Virus record (IMG/VR): IMGVR_UViG_3300031512_000008
Span: 1-31,263 of that record
Length of the DNA: 31,263 nt
DNA from: a virus
Reading direction: 5' to 3' (one strand)
Position 1 is the stretch's first letter. Each line of letters begins with the position of its first letter. The notes under the pieces were generated by a model that did not search any database, was not told where the DNA came from, and saw only the letters and a list, made by a program, of their open reading frames with translations. Both the position numbers and the translations under genes were made by a program. Positions 1 to 7,231 of this stretch are shown piece by piece.

Positions 1-127
1 TGTGGAAATGCTTCATCACGGTGTGCCGGCTGACCAGCAGGGGCAAAAGCGTTCGGTTCCCTTCATAGAGATGGTTCGGGAGTTCGACACGAGCTCGCGA
101 CAGGCGTTCATTCAGGATGCGTACGAC
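1..127. repeat. Terminal direct repeat, left copy
   Basis: Bases 1-127 are identical to the last 127 bases of the window. They lie inside the giant polyvalent gene and keep its reading frame across the join. An exact overlap of this odd length is typical of a de Bruijn assembler closing a circle, so the contig is circular or comes from a circularly permuted or terminally redundant molecule. It is not evidence of a biological 127-bp terminal repeat. Confidence 0.95.
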
Positions 128-2482
128 GTGTTTGCGTTCATGGGTGCGGAGCGTGCCATTGAGTTGATGGAGCGGAAGCAGGCGCAGGCGTACAACCAAT
201 TCCGCAAGAACATCGGTCTACCGGATAAAGAAACGGACGCGCATGACTCGTCGGACATTGAGCAACGGCTATCGCAGATGAGCGGAGATGAGGCAGAGCG
301 TTTTCGCAACGGGTGGCGTAGGGTTCAGCAGGGCTTGGAGCTTCAGGCAAGGCGGATAACGGGCTGGGGTGGTGGTATCCTGCGCGATGATGACATAGCG
401 CGTGAGCATCTGGAGACGCTGAAGCGTGAAGAACCTGACCGTTATGAGAAGCTACGGCGCATTGCGGGGATGTATCGTGAGATTTCTGACCATGTGCTGC
501 AGTATGCGGTGTCTTCGGGGCGTATTACGCAGGAGCAGTACGACGCCATAAAGGCGAGCAACAGGTATTACGTGGACTTCCATCGCGTCTTCGGATGGGA
601 GGCCCCAAAAGTGGAGGTATCGCGTTCGGGCAACGTTTCTCGCGTGAGCGCAATCACGTGGGAGATTCAGGGCTCGACTCGGCGCATACACAATCCGCTT
701 GTGTCACTCATGGAAAGCATCGCACGCGCGATAGCAGAGTGCGACCGCAACTATGCGCTGGCGCAGTTCGTTAACGCATTGGAGTTGGAGCGGCACATTT
801 ACGAAGGCGAGCCGACGCTGTTGGCGGACATTGGTCGACGGGTAAACGGCCCGACGACAAACGCCATTCTGGTGTTCCGCAAGGGCGAAGGTCAGTGGTG
901 GGAGTTTCATCCGGAGGTGATGAGGGCGTTTAACGCTTGGCAGGACGCGTATGCTTCGAATGGGTGGAACATTTTCGCGAAGGTCTGGGGTGCAGTGGCA
1001 CGGTTGGCGTATGAGGGCATAACGAAGCATCCCCGTTTCCTGTTGGGCAACGTTGTTCGTGACATGTTAGAGCGGTTGGTTCGTTCTCCGTTCCGCCCGG
1101 TGCGTGCTAAGAAGTGGCAACGTCATTGGTGGCAGTTCTTCGGTGGGTCGCACGCGGGCTTTATGCACCTGCAGCGTGAGGACTATTACGCGGAGTTAGA
1201 GAAGGTGATGGACGAGTTAGTGCGTGACAGGCGGTTTTGGGTGTTGCCGATACGGGTGTTGAAGCGGTTGTGGCGGTGGTACCTGCGCATAGCAGAGGCG
1301 AGTGAGGAGTTCGGACGGCTAAACGAGTTCGCGTCAGCGCAGCGGTATGCGGAGCAGACATTAGGTTATTCGACTTGGGACGCGATGCTGTTCGCTGCGT
1401 TCGCGAGCAGGCGGTACATGGATTTCCGTGTGGCAGGTTCGCTGGTGCGCGTCTTAAACCGCCTCGTCCCGTTTACGAGCGCGTCGGTTCGCGGGTTAAG
1501 CATGGGTGTGGAGGCGTTGATAGGTGCTGGCGGTGGCGGTGGAGGCAAGCGGGGCAAGGGCGGTGACGTTGGCGCAGGAGGCGACATGCCGTGGCACTAT
1601 CGCCGATGGGGCGTAGAGGGTATGGTAACGGATTCCCATCGGGCGTGGTCAACGTGGATACGGTTGCTGTTGTTCGTGGGCATACCGTCCATACTGGTGT
1701 ATTTATGGAACAACCGCGATGAGGAAACGGGTAGGGAATATCGGGAGTTTCCGCCGTACTTGCGTTACATGTTCTGGCTGGTGCATACTCCGTTCGGTTG
1801 GGTGAGCATATGGAAGCCTTACGACTATGGCGTGATTGCAAGCATTTTTGAGGCCGCAATAGACGGCGACATGGATGATTGGGCGAAGGCTTTGTCTCGT
1901 GTTGCGTTACCGTTGGATGAAGGCGACCTTGCGCTCGGGTTTGCGGGCATCGTGGGCGCGATAGCAAACTACGATTTCTTCCGCGGCCGCTGGATAGTGC
2001 CTCCAATTGAGGAGCGTCGGGCGTTAAAGGATTCTCGTGGCAGGTGGGCGCGGGACGTGTATGCGGCCAGCCCATTGGCCCAGGCGATAGGCGATGAGCT
2101 GAACGTGGACCCGAGGAAGGTAGATTATCTGTTGCGGACGCAGTTTGGGCACACCGGTGCGATGTTGGGCGAGGCGAGCAGGATGGCTGCTGGCGAGCGC
2201 ACGCTGTGGGACTTCATCCTGTGGCAATTCGGAACCAAGAGAGAATTGACCCCGTACATGGCGGAAAGCGTGCAGGAGGTATTAGACAAGGCGGCGCAGA
2301 CGGGACGCGATAGCAAGGTTCGCGGGTTGCGTGAGTTGATAGAGCGTTGGTATCGCCAGCGGGCGCGTGGTGCGTCCACTGAGGAGTTGCGTCCCCTGTT
2401 GCACCGGATTATTCGTATGGCCGGCAGGCAGGAGCGCAGGGTGAGCAGGCCCTTCCGCAGTAAGGTGCGGCCGCCCAAGTAG
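2..2482 (+). CDS. Giant polyvalent protein, 3' part (LPD38-like C-terminus)
   Basis: Continuation of the gene that starts at 23893; position 2 is codon 2416. It is not an independent gene: the apparent GTG start at 2 is internal and has no ribosome site. The segment is helical and rich in Trp, Arg and Tyr. It contains a Gly-rich stretch near 1530-1590 (residues about 2925-2945), one hydrophobic, possibly membrane-interacting segment near 1650-1715 (WIRLLLFVGIPSILVYLW), and a C-terminal block near 2104-2166 (VDPRKVDYLLRTQFGHTGAM). That block resembles the large polyvalent-protein-associated domain LPD38, in which a 'DYLL/I..GG.G' pattern is usual. The hydrophobic segment could help translocation or pore formation during ejection, which is inference. 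It ends with a basic tail and TAG, directly before the decamer array. Confidence 0.85.
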   Translation: MEMLHHGVPADQQGQKRSVPFIEMVREFDTSSRQAFIQDAYDVFAFMGAERAIELMERKQAQAYNQFRKNIGLPDKETDAHDSSDIEQRLSQMSGDEAERFRNGWRRVQQGLELQARRITGWGGGILRDDDIAREHLETLKREEPDRYEKLRRIAGMYREISDHVLQYAVSSGRITQEQYDAIKASNRYYVDFHRVFGWEAPKVEVSRSGNVSRVSAITWEIQGSTRRIHNPLVSLMESIARAIAECDRNYALAQFVNALELERHIYEGEPTLLADIGRRVNGPTTNAILVFRKGEGQWWEFHPEVMRAFNAWQDAYASNGWNIFAKVWGAVARLAYEGITKHPRFLLGNVVRDMLERLVRSPFRPVRAKKWQRHWWQFFGGSHAGFMHLQREDYYAELEKVMDELVRDRRFWVLPIRVLKRLWRWYLRIAEASEEFGRLNEFASAQRYAEQTLGYSTWDAMLFAAFASRRYMDFRVAGSLVRVLNRLVPFTSASVRGLSMGVEALIGAGGGGGGKRGKGGDVGAGGDMPWHYRRWGVEGMVTDSHRAWSTWIRLLLFVGIPSILVYLWNNRDEETGREYREFPPYLRYMFWLVHTPFGWVSIWKPYDYGVIASIFEAAIDGDMDDWAKALSRVALPLDEGDLALGFAGIVGAIANYDFFRGRWIVPPIEERRALKDSRGRWARDVYAASPLAQAIGDELNVDPRKVDYLLRTQFGHTGAMLGEASRMAAGERTLWDFILWQFGTKRELTPYMAESVQEVLDKAAQTGRDSKVRGLRELIERWYRQRARGASTEELRPLLHRIIRMAGRQERRVSRPFRSKVRPPK

Positions 2483-2490
2483 TGGAAGCG

Positions 2491-2632
2491 TTTGAATTCC
2501 AGAGTTTTCCGGGACTTTCCAAACTTTTCCAGGACGTTCCAATCTTTTCCAACGAGTTCCAAATTTTTCCACCGCATTCCAAACTTTTCCAGGACGTTCC
2601 AATCTTTTCCAACGAGTTCCAAATTTTTCCAC
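2491..2632. repeat. Helically phased TTCC decamer array with 60-bp duplication
   Basis: TTCC occurs exactly every 10 bp from 2497 to 2630, fourteen times without a slip, nearly always followed by A. On top of this a 56-bp segment is perfectly duplicated with a 60-bp period (2517-2572 and 2577-2632), covering six decamers. Units such as AAATTTTTCC contain A/T tracts, so the DNA may be bent in phase with the helix. The array starts 15 bp after the stop of the giant gene and ends about 120 bp before the early promoter. Possible roles are an iteron-like origin, a partition or packaging site, or a protein-loading platform. The sequence alone cannot choose between these. Confidence 0.9.
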
Positions 2633-2636
2633 TATA

Positions 2637-2666
2637 GACTAAGACTAAGAGTAAGAATAAGAATCT
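2637..2666. repeat. Short hexamer tandem repeat
   Basis: Five hexamers in a row: GACTAA, GACTAA, GAGTAA, GAATAA, GAATCT. It directly follows the decamer array and extends the A/T-rich, purine-biased stretch upstream of the early promoter. Role unknown. Confidence 0.7.
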
Positions 2667-2695
2667 AGGGGCCCGCCATTTTTTCACGCGAGACT

Positions 2696-2720
2696 TTTCC
2701 TATAGAGGAAATGCTTTTTT
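2696..2720 (+). terminator. Possible weak terminator after the late operon
   Basis: TTTCCT (2696-2701), loop ATAG, AGGAAA (2706-2711), then TGC and six T. The stem is short and A/T-rich, so termination would be weak. The position, between the end of the late transcript and the early promoter, is where a terminator is expected. Confidence 0.35.
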
Positions 2721-2752
2721 CAAAAATTTGTAGCAAGAAGGTGTACTATGTG

Positions 2753-2781
2753 TTGAAATAGCGCGAAATGTGTGGTATAAT
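2753..2781 (+). promoter_or_regulatory. Early promoter (sigma-70 type, extended -10)
   Basis: -35 TTGAAA (2753-2758), 17-bp spacer, -10 TATAAT (2776-2781) preceded by TGG, making an extended -10. It reads into the early operon, whose first start codon is at 2842. It shares TGTGGTATRATG and an upstream GAAAT with the promoter at 8355-8383. Confidence 0.85.
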
Positions 2782-2841
2782 GCAGACAGCACTCCTGAGC
2801 GAAGCAAAAGAGAGGCTGATAACTGTATCGGAGGTGTTGCC

Positions 2842-3051
2842 ATGAGCATCTTCATGACGGCTGACGAAGTAGCACAGATTCTTGGCGTGTCGCGGCGCCA
2901 CGTGTACAAGCTGATGACCATGGGCATTGTGCCGTCGGTGCGGCCCTGGGGTACCAGGCGCAAGATTCTGCGCAAGGACTTCGAGGCGTGGTTACAAACT
3001 ATAAACGAGGACTTAGGGGAAGGAGAATACGCAAATGGAGCGCATACTTAA
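2842..3051 (+). CDS. Excisionase-like helix-turn-helix protein
   Basis: 69 residues. Residues 5-25 (TADEVAQILGVSRRHVYKLM) form the winged helix-turn-helix of the MerR/excisionase 'HTH_17' type, followed by a basic wing and the usual RKDFEAWL ending. Such proteins bind DNA as excisionases or as regulators. ATG 2842 is chosen because GGAGG lies 7 bases upstream; the open frame extends back to 2770 but would then start before the promoter's -10 is cleared. It is the first gene after the early promoter. No integrase is visible, so a regulatory role, perhaps at the nearby repeat array, is more likely than excision. Confidence 0.8.
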   Translation: MSIFMTADEVAQILGVSRRHVYKLMTMGIVPSVRPWGTRRKILRKDFEAWLQTINEDLGEGEYANGAHT

Positions 3052-3433
3052 TCTGACGCAACACACCCCAACGGACGAGCAGGTGGCTGCAGGCGTGGTG
3101 GAGCCGGAGCCTGCGGACAAGGAGCGGATTGAGTCGCTTCTCACCTTCGACGAGTTGCCGACGCCGAGAGAGCTTCGCACAAGGGCGACGGAGTGCGCAT
3201 TGCTGGCCTGCGTCCTGCTAAAGAAATACGACTGCGGTGCGATTTTGGTCGGCGGGGCACCCTTCTTTATGTCTGTTCTGGAATCGGCTCTGCGTTCGTT
3301 GGGGATTGCCTTCTGCTATGCCTTTTCCAAGCGAGTCACGCAGGAGGAATCTCTGCAGGACGGTAGCGTTCGAAAGACCCACGTGTTCAAGCACGAAGGC
3401 TTCATCTTTCCCGATGAGGAGGAAAACGCATGA
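3035..3433 (+). CDS. Conserved phage protein, 'NLTQH' family, function unknown
   Basis: 132 residues, starting inside the end of the HTH gene with AAGGAGA upstream. Recognisable features are the N-terminal RILNLTQHTPTDEQ, the central LLTFDELPTPRELRTRA, a hydrophobic strand ending in VGGAPFFM (about 71-80), and a C-terminal DGSVRKTHVFKHEGFIF. I recall this pattern from uncharacterised phage and mobile-element proteins. The hydrophobic strand followed by GGAPF and a helix suggests a small alpha/beta (Rossmann-like) fold, which is inference. It is expressed early and translationally coupled to its neighbours. Confidence 0.7.
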   Translation: MERILNLTQHTPTDEQVAAGVVEPEPADKERIESLLTFDELPTPRELRTRATECALLACVLLKKYDCGAILVGGAPFFMSVLESALRSLGIAFCYAFSKRVTQEESLQDGSVRKTHVFKHEGFIFPDEEENA

Positions 3434-3732
3434 AGACCTACTACAAAGAAGCGTGCATGTGCAGGTCTCCGATGCCGAGCAGATTCGACCGTTCGCGGTG
3501 CGCATGGTGCGGTGGGATCCTTCCTCCGTCTGTGCGTGTGATGTATGCCATCGAGCAGGAGTTGGACGGTATGGCGTCAAGTGGGGCGGTTCTGGCTGTC
3601 GTGGTATTGGCGATTGCGCTGATGGTGATGATTGCCATCGGGCGCATTACGCTAGTAGCCATCCAGCACGACCCGAATCCGCCGAGCCTGTCGGCGCCTT
3701 ACGAGGTGGAAACAGGAGGTGCGCACAGATGA
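3430..3732 (+). CDS. Small zinc-ribbon membrane protein, unknown
   Basis: 100 residues, ATGA overlap with the preceding gene. An N-terminal CxC (C9, C11) and CAWCGG (C24, C27) could form a small zinc site. A single strongly hydrophobic helix follows at about residues 52-71, then a polar tail. It is probably a one-span inner-membrane protein with a zinc-binding head. I recognise no family. Its place among early genes suggests a host-takeover or membrane-linked role, but nothing proves this. Confidence 0.65.
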   Translation: MKTYYKEACMCRSPMPSRFDRSRCAWCGGILPPSVRVMYAIEQELDGMASSGAVLAVVVLAIALMVMIAIGRITLVAIQHDPNPPSLSAPYEVETGGAHR

Positions 3733-4034
3733 TAGCCCTTGTCAAAACAGTCGAGGGTATCGTAGAGGCGATTCCAATGGAGCGAATCATAGCGGTTAAG
3801 CGCGGTGAGAGGTTCATGAGCCTGTGGGTGGATTACGGCGACGGTGCGTATCCGTGCTTCCTAAGGGGTGATGAGGATGCAATCAAGCGTGCCTTCGGGT
3901 GTTACCTCGAGCACTACGGGGAGAAGTTCTGTATTTGGGATTTGACGCAGCTAGACTGCATCTCTTTTTATCCTGGGTGGCGGGAAGTTGAGGAGTGGAA
4001 GTCCCGATTACTGGTCGAGGAGGATGAGACATGA
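3729..4034 (+). CDS. Hypothetical early protein
   Basis: 101 residues. The frame is open far upstream (to 3237), but ATG 3729 is the real start: it has AGGAGGT upstream and forms an ATGA overlap with the preceding gene, and the upstream part is only a shadow of other genes. The product is mixed alpha/beta with several aromatic residues (FCIWDLTQLDCISFYPGW) and an acidic end. No family recognised. Confidence 0.65.
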   Translation: MIALVKTVEGIVEAIPMERIIAVKRGERFMSLWVDYGDGAYPCFLRGDEDAIKRAFGCYLEHYGEKFCIWDLTQLDCISFYPGWREVEEWKSRLLVEEDET

Positions 4035-4675
4035 CAGAGTTCAAATTGCTTTGCAGTTACTGCGACGGCAACGGGTTCGTCGAGACACCAGACCCTGATT
4101 TTCAGGAGCGGTGTCGCGTGTGTCAAGGCACAGGTACCGACCCGCAGACGCATCAGAAAATGCTTACCGTTTTGTTGAGGCGGACTTACGTGTGTTACGC
4201 AGACTGTGACCCATATTGGCGTATGCCGAGCAGTCGCACGCTGAGCCTGCTTCAGGAACTTCCGGTGTCGGCTGATCACTACGAATGGCATGAGGTTCGT
4301 CGGGACCCGCAGACCGGCAGACCTGTCTGCAGTTGCCCTGCGTTCCGTTATTCCGCTAGCCGTCAGTGCAAGCATGTGCTGTTTCCACTGTGGCTAAGTT
4401 GGTTTCGGGTGGCAGAGAACCAGTTTGAGGTTCCCGCGCAGTGTGGATCCCTGCGCGTGTACTTCGAGCCAGACAGACACGCGCCGGTGTGGCATTACCG
4501 CGTTTACGTAGAACCACGAACGTATTGGAACGGGGCTATGCCAGACTGGCTTTACCGCTCCGCTTTGCGCATACATCGCCCAGCGGTGCGGATTGGTGGA
4601 CATTCAGCGATTTCATTTGACCACATCAGGAGGCAGGAGAATGGAAAGCGCAACGACCCGCGAATATCTTCCTGA
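4031..4675 (+). CDS. DnaJ-type zinc finger plus SWIM zinc finger protein
   Basis: 214 residues, ATGA overlap upstream. The N-terminus carries two CxxCxGxG motifs (C8-C11 and C28-C31), the pattern of the DnaJ cysteine-rich zinc domain. A SWIM finger follows: C100-x-C102-x10-C113-x-H115. SWIM fingers bind nucleic acid or protein partners and often accompany SWI2/SNF2 helicases or recombination factors. The rest (120-200) is rich in Trp, Tyr and Arg. Its neighbour is a recombination-type protein. A role as a DNA-binding accessory or adaptor is plausible. The combination in one short phage protein is unusual. The end overlaps the next gene by 35 bases. Confidence 0.75.
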   Translation: MTEFKLLCSYCDGNGFVETPDPDFQERCRVCQGTGTDPQTHQKMLTVLLRRTYVCYADCDPYWRMPSSRTLSLLQELPVSADHYEWHEVRRDPQTGRPVCSCPAFRYSASRQCKHVLFPLWLSWFRVAENQFEVPAQCGSLRVYFEPDRHAPVWHYRVYVEPRTYWNGAMPDWLYRSALRIHRPAVRIGGHSAISFDHIRRQENGKRNDPRISS

Positions 4676-5486
4676 ACCGGTGTCTGAAGACCCGGTGCTG
4701 CTGGAGACGCTTCCGTTGGCAAAGCTCATCGAGCAACAGAACGCAATCAACGACGTGGTGGCAAAATTGCTTCAAGAGGGCACGGACTTCGGCGTTGTTC
4801 CCAACACAGACAAGCCCAGCTTGCTCAAGCCTGGAGCGGAACGCATCCTGTGGGCGTTTAACTGCGGTGCGCACTACGAAATACTGGACAAGGAGATAGA
4901 CCATGACCGTGAGGTGACGTACCAGACTCGTGACGGGCGTACCTTGACGTCTGTTGGGCTGTACCGCTTCATCGTGCTGTGCCGTGTTGTGACGCGGTCG
5001 GCAAGGCCGCAGTGCATCGGCACAGGAATCGGCTCGGCTTCCACGTTGGAGAGCAAGTACATCTCGCGACCCCGCGACGTGGAGAATACCGTTTTGAAGA
5101 TGGCGCAAAAGCGTGCGTTGGTGGCTGCGGTGCTAAACGCTTTTGCTCTAAGCGGTAGGTTCACGCAGGACGTGGAGGACATGCCGTCTGAGTCTGTGCA
5201 GACGCCGTCACCGCAGGAGCGGTTTGCAAGGGCGCTTGGGCATCTGCATGGCAATTGGAAGCCGAAGGAAAAACTCGCTTTGTTCAAGGCACTGAAGCGA
5301 ACTCTGAACACGCACGAGGCAGTGGCGGACTTTGTGGAACGTGCGCGTGAGCCGAAGGAGGTGCTATCGCAGGCGTTAAAGGGACTTGACCAGGAGTGGA
5401 TACTGGCAAACGCGCCATGTCCACCGCAGCTCATGCAGGTGGATGAGCTGACGGAGCTAATAGTGAGGGCTGTGCAAGGTGGATAG
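4641..5486 (+). CDS. Phage recombination/annealing-type protein (putative)
   Basis: 281 residues. ATG 4641 has AGGAGG 7 bases upstream; an in-frame ATG at 4593 lacks one. The core (about 25-190) shows features I associate with a phage family linked to single-strand annealing and repair: GTDFGVVP, KPSLLKPGAERI, a strand-rich centre, and ENTVLKMAQKRALVAAVL followed by FTQDVED. The C-terminal 90 residues are helical. The likely role is homologous recombination or annealing during DNA replication. Position with the SWIM protein, replisome organiser and nuclease supports this. A Rad52/Erf-like fold is a guess. Confidence 0.6.
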   Translation: MESATTREYLPEPVSEDPVLLETLPLAKLIEQQNAINDVVAKLLQEGTDFGVVPNTDKPSLLKPGAERILWAFNCGAHYEILDKEIDHDREVTYQTRDGRTLTSVGLYRFIVLCRVVTRSARPQCIGTGIGSASTLESKYISRPRDVENTVLKMAQKRALVAAVLNAFALSGRFTQDVEDMPSESVQTPSPQERFARALGHLHGNWKPKEKLALFKALKRTLNTHEAVADFVERAREPKEVLSQALKGLDQEWILANAPCPPQLMQVDELTELIVRAVQGG

Positions 5487-5547
5487 AGACTCCATCCAAT
5501 TCATCGTCATCAATGCCCATTGGAAATAAACGGGAAGGAGGTGAAGC

Positions 5548-5805
5548 ATGATGCAGTTCATCGTTCTGCGTCACCAGACCGGGAACGGGTTGTTCGCCAT
5601 ACCCGCTACCGCCGTGCGGTTCATAGGGGTGACGCAGGGGGCAGACGGCTACCTGCTGTCGGTGGATACGGTAGACGCGTGGTATGTCGCCCGCAAGGAC
5701 AGTGACCGCGAATCGTTGGAGAAACAGCTCGAGGCGATGGTCGAAGTCTTGGCAGGAGGCAGGTCAGTCGATATATCGAAGCCCGGCGCCGTTTGCCCGT
5801 TCTAG
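5548..5805 (+). CDS. Hypothetical small protein
   Basis: 85 residues with AAGGAGGTG just upstream; the second codon is also ATG. The first 50 residues are strand-rich (FIVLRHQTGNGLFAIPATAV) and resemble a small beta fold; a short acidic helix follows (DRESLEKQLEAMVEVL). No family recognised. The 185 bp to the next gene hold no convincing gene; they contain a small GCGTT/AACGC inverted repeat (5913-5924). Confidence 0.65.
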   Translation: MMQFIVLRHQTGNGLFAIPATAVRFIGVTQGADGYLLSVDTVDAWYVARKDSDRESLEKQLEAMVEVLAGGRSVDISKPGAVCPF

Positions 5806-5990
5806 GCACAGATGTCTGCCTATTCGCCGGCATGTTGGTTCTCCCTCCCATGAAAACACCTCCTCAGGGTTGCTGGCGATGCAGCAGACAGGGGTGGGGC
5901 GCACCCGTTCAGGCGTTGTAACGCGAAAGCCGTCGGGCAAACGCCCCATCCCGAAATGCATGACAACCATGACGAAAGGAGTGTTGCGCT

Positions 5991-6398
5991 ATGGAGAACA
6001 TCGAGGCTACTCAGCGTCTGATGGAGTTGCTGTCTGCCATACAGACCTTTGACGAGCAACTTCGGATGCTTCGCGAAAGCAAACAGGCTGCCGAGCTGGA
6101 AGCACGCGCCCTGTTCGAGGAGGTAGCCCGGCAGCTTGGAATCGAGCAATTTACGACGGGCATGTACCGGATTCGGTATGCTCGAGAGGTAGTGGTTCTC
6201 AACCCCGAACGGTTACACGAGGTCGCCCCCGATTTGGTCGAAGTGGTTGTCACCAAGGCCTACAAGCCGGATAAGTCTCGCCTGCGTGCCTTGCTGGAAA
6301 GTCCAGCGGCTCATGAGCTGGCAGACATCGCTCGGATTGAGCGACAGGTGGTGATTGAGAAGGAGACGCGGAAGTCGGCGAAGGACGTGGCAAAATGA
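5991..6398 (+). CDS. Coiled-coil phage protein (Gp157/Gam-like in appearance)
   Basis: 135 residues, AAAGGAG upstream. The N-terminal half is a long charged helix (about 1-50: LMELLSAIQTFDEQLRMLRE, then KQAAELEARALFEEVARQ), likely a coiled coil. A strand segment follows (YRIRYAREVVVLN), then a helical end. Gp157-like and Gam-like phage proteins share this layout and interfere with host nucleases or resistance, but I cannot confirm membership. It is coupled by ATGA to the replisome-organiser gene. Confidence 0.6.
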   Translation: MENIEATQRLMELLSAIQTFDEQLRMLRESKQAAELEARALFEEVARQLGIEQFTTGMYRIRYAREVVVLNPERLHEVAPDLVEVVVTKAYKPDKSRLRALLESPAAHELADIARIERQVVIEKETRKSAKDVAK

Positions 6399-7138
6399 AA
6401 GAGAGCTGGTTTCGCGTTCATACGTCGATTTTGGACAGTCGGAAGTTCGAGCAGGTCACGCTAGCCGCGCGTGGGCTGTGGGTGACGCTATGTGCGCTGG
6501 CTAAGGAGCGTGACGCTGGTGGCCGTCTGGTGAGACGTGATGGTTCTCCGCTGGACAGGGCTCGGCTCGCGCGTGAAGTAGGGTACAATTTGGACGAGGT
6601 GTCGGCCGCACTCGATGAGCTGGTCGAGGCAGGGCTGCTCGACGTCAGTGAGGACGGCGCCTTCTGCCTGCACGATTGGGCAGAGTGGCAGTGCAGAGAA
6701 GACGAAAGGTTGCGATGGAGGCAGTACAAGCGTCGTCGAGACGGTTCCGAGTCAGGCTGTCAGGATATTCCAGAGGCGGAGACCGAGTCGGAAAACGGCA
6801 GTCCTTCAGACGAGCTTCTGGCGTCTATGGTGAAGGACGCATACGCGGAGGCGGGTTTAGAGCCCCCGAACGAGCGTTCTCTGGCGCAGGGGAAGAAGGC
6901 ATTCGCGGTGATATTAAATAAGTCGCCCGCGCCATCGTTAGAAGAAGCGAAGCGAACGGCAGTACACTGCCTGCGAACGTGGCGTTCGTTCTCGTGGGCG
7001 TCGTTCGCGGAACAGTTCGAGCGTGAGATGGCGCGGCTGCGCGGTGAGCTGCCTGTCCCGCAGCCAAAATCGCGAGCGGAGCCGAGCTACTTCCGTGTAA
7101 TTAATCCGCCGGCTGACTGGTGCGGATTGCGGATATAA
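6395..7138 (+). CDS. Replisome-organiser-like replication protein
   Basis: 247 residues, ATGA overlap. The N-terminal 110 residues look like the winged-helix replication-initiator domain of phage replisome organisers: ARGLWVTLCALAKERDAGG, a helix pair, EVGYNLDEVSAALDELVEAG, then FCLHDWAEWQ followed by an Arg-rich stretch (RWRQYKRRRDG). A disordered acidic linker (about 115-140) leads to a second helical domain that may recruit host helicase loader, in the manner of DnaD-like proteins. No phage polymerase or helicase loader is visible, so this protein would direct host replication to the phage origin (inference). Confidence 0.7.
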   Translation: MKESWFRVHTSILDSRKFEQVTLAARGLWVTLCALAKERDAGGRLVRRDGSPLDRARLAREVGYNLDEVSAALDELVEAGLLDVSEDGAFCLHDWAEWQCREDERLRWRQYKRRRDGSESGCQDIPEAETESENGSPSDELLASMVKDAYAEAGLEPPNERSLAQGKKAFAVILNKSPAPSLEEAKRTAVHCLRTWRSFSWASFAEQFEREMARLRGELPVPQPKSRAEPSYFRVINPPADWCGLRI

Positions 7139-7187
7139 TCATGGTGAACGCCTCCTAAAACTTAATGTCTGGATTGGAGGACAGAAG

Positions 7188-7226
7188 CCTGCGCATGGGG
7201 TGGGAAAGCCTGCGCAGGTATTTTTA
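7188..7226 (+). terminator. Hairpin with T-rich tail before the nuclease gene
   Basis: CCTGCGCA (7188-7195) pairs with TGCGCAGG (7211-7218), followed by TATTTTTAT. This looks like a weak intrinsic terminator or attenuator. AAGCCTGCGCA is also directly repeated here (7186 and 7208), and CCTGCGCAGG (7209-7218) is a perfect 10-bp palindrome, so a protein-binding site is possible. Confidence 0.45.
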
Positions 7227-7231
7227 TCGTT

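Noticed and set aside
1473-2075. 200-residue minus-strand ORF
   Set aside because: Antisense to the giant gene, Pro/Thr/Arg-rich, no ribosome site.
2491-2632. CRISPR array
   Set aside because: The units are contiguous decamers without unique spacers, and no cas genes are present.
2125-2687. Minus-strand ORFs with repetitive Lys/Trp/Glu protein (e.g. LEKIGTSWKSLE)
   Set aside because: The peptide repeats come only from the 60-bp DNA repeat, a multiple of three. No ribosome site, and the rest is antisense to the giant gene.
3237-3728. Upstream extension of the 3729 gene
   Set aside because: Overlaps two real genes in other frames and has unnatural composition; ATG 3729 has the ribosome site.
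5684-6052. 122-residue + ORF over the 5806-5990 gap
   Set aside because: Starts inside one gene and ends inside another in a shadow frame; Arg/Ser/Pro-rich and without a ribosome site. A 23-residue ORF at 5850 also lacks one.
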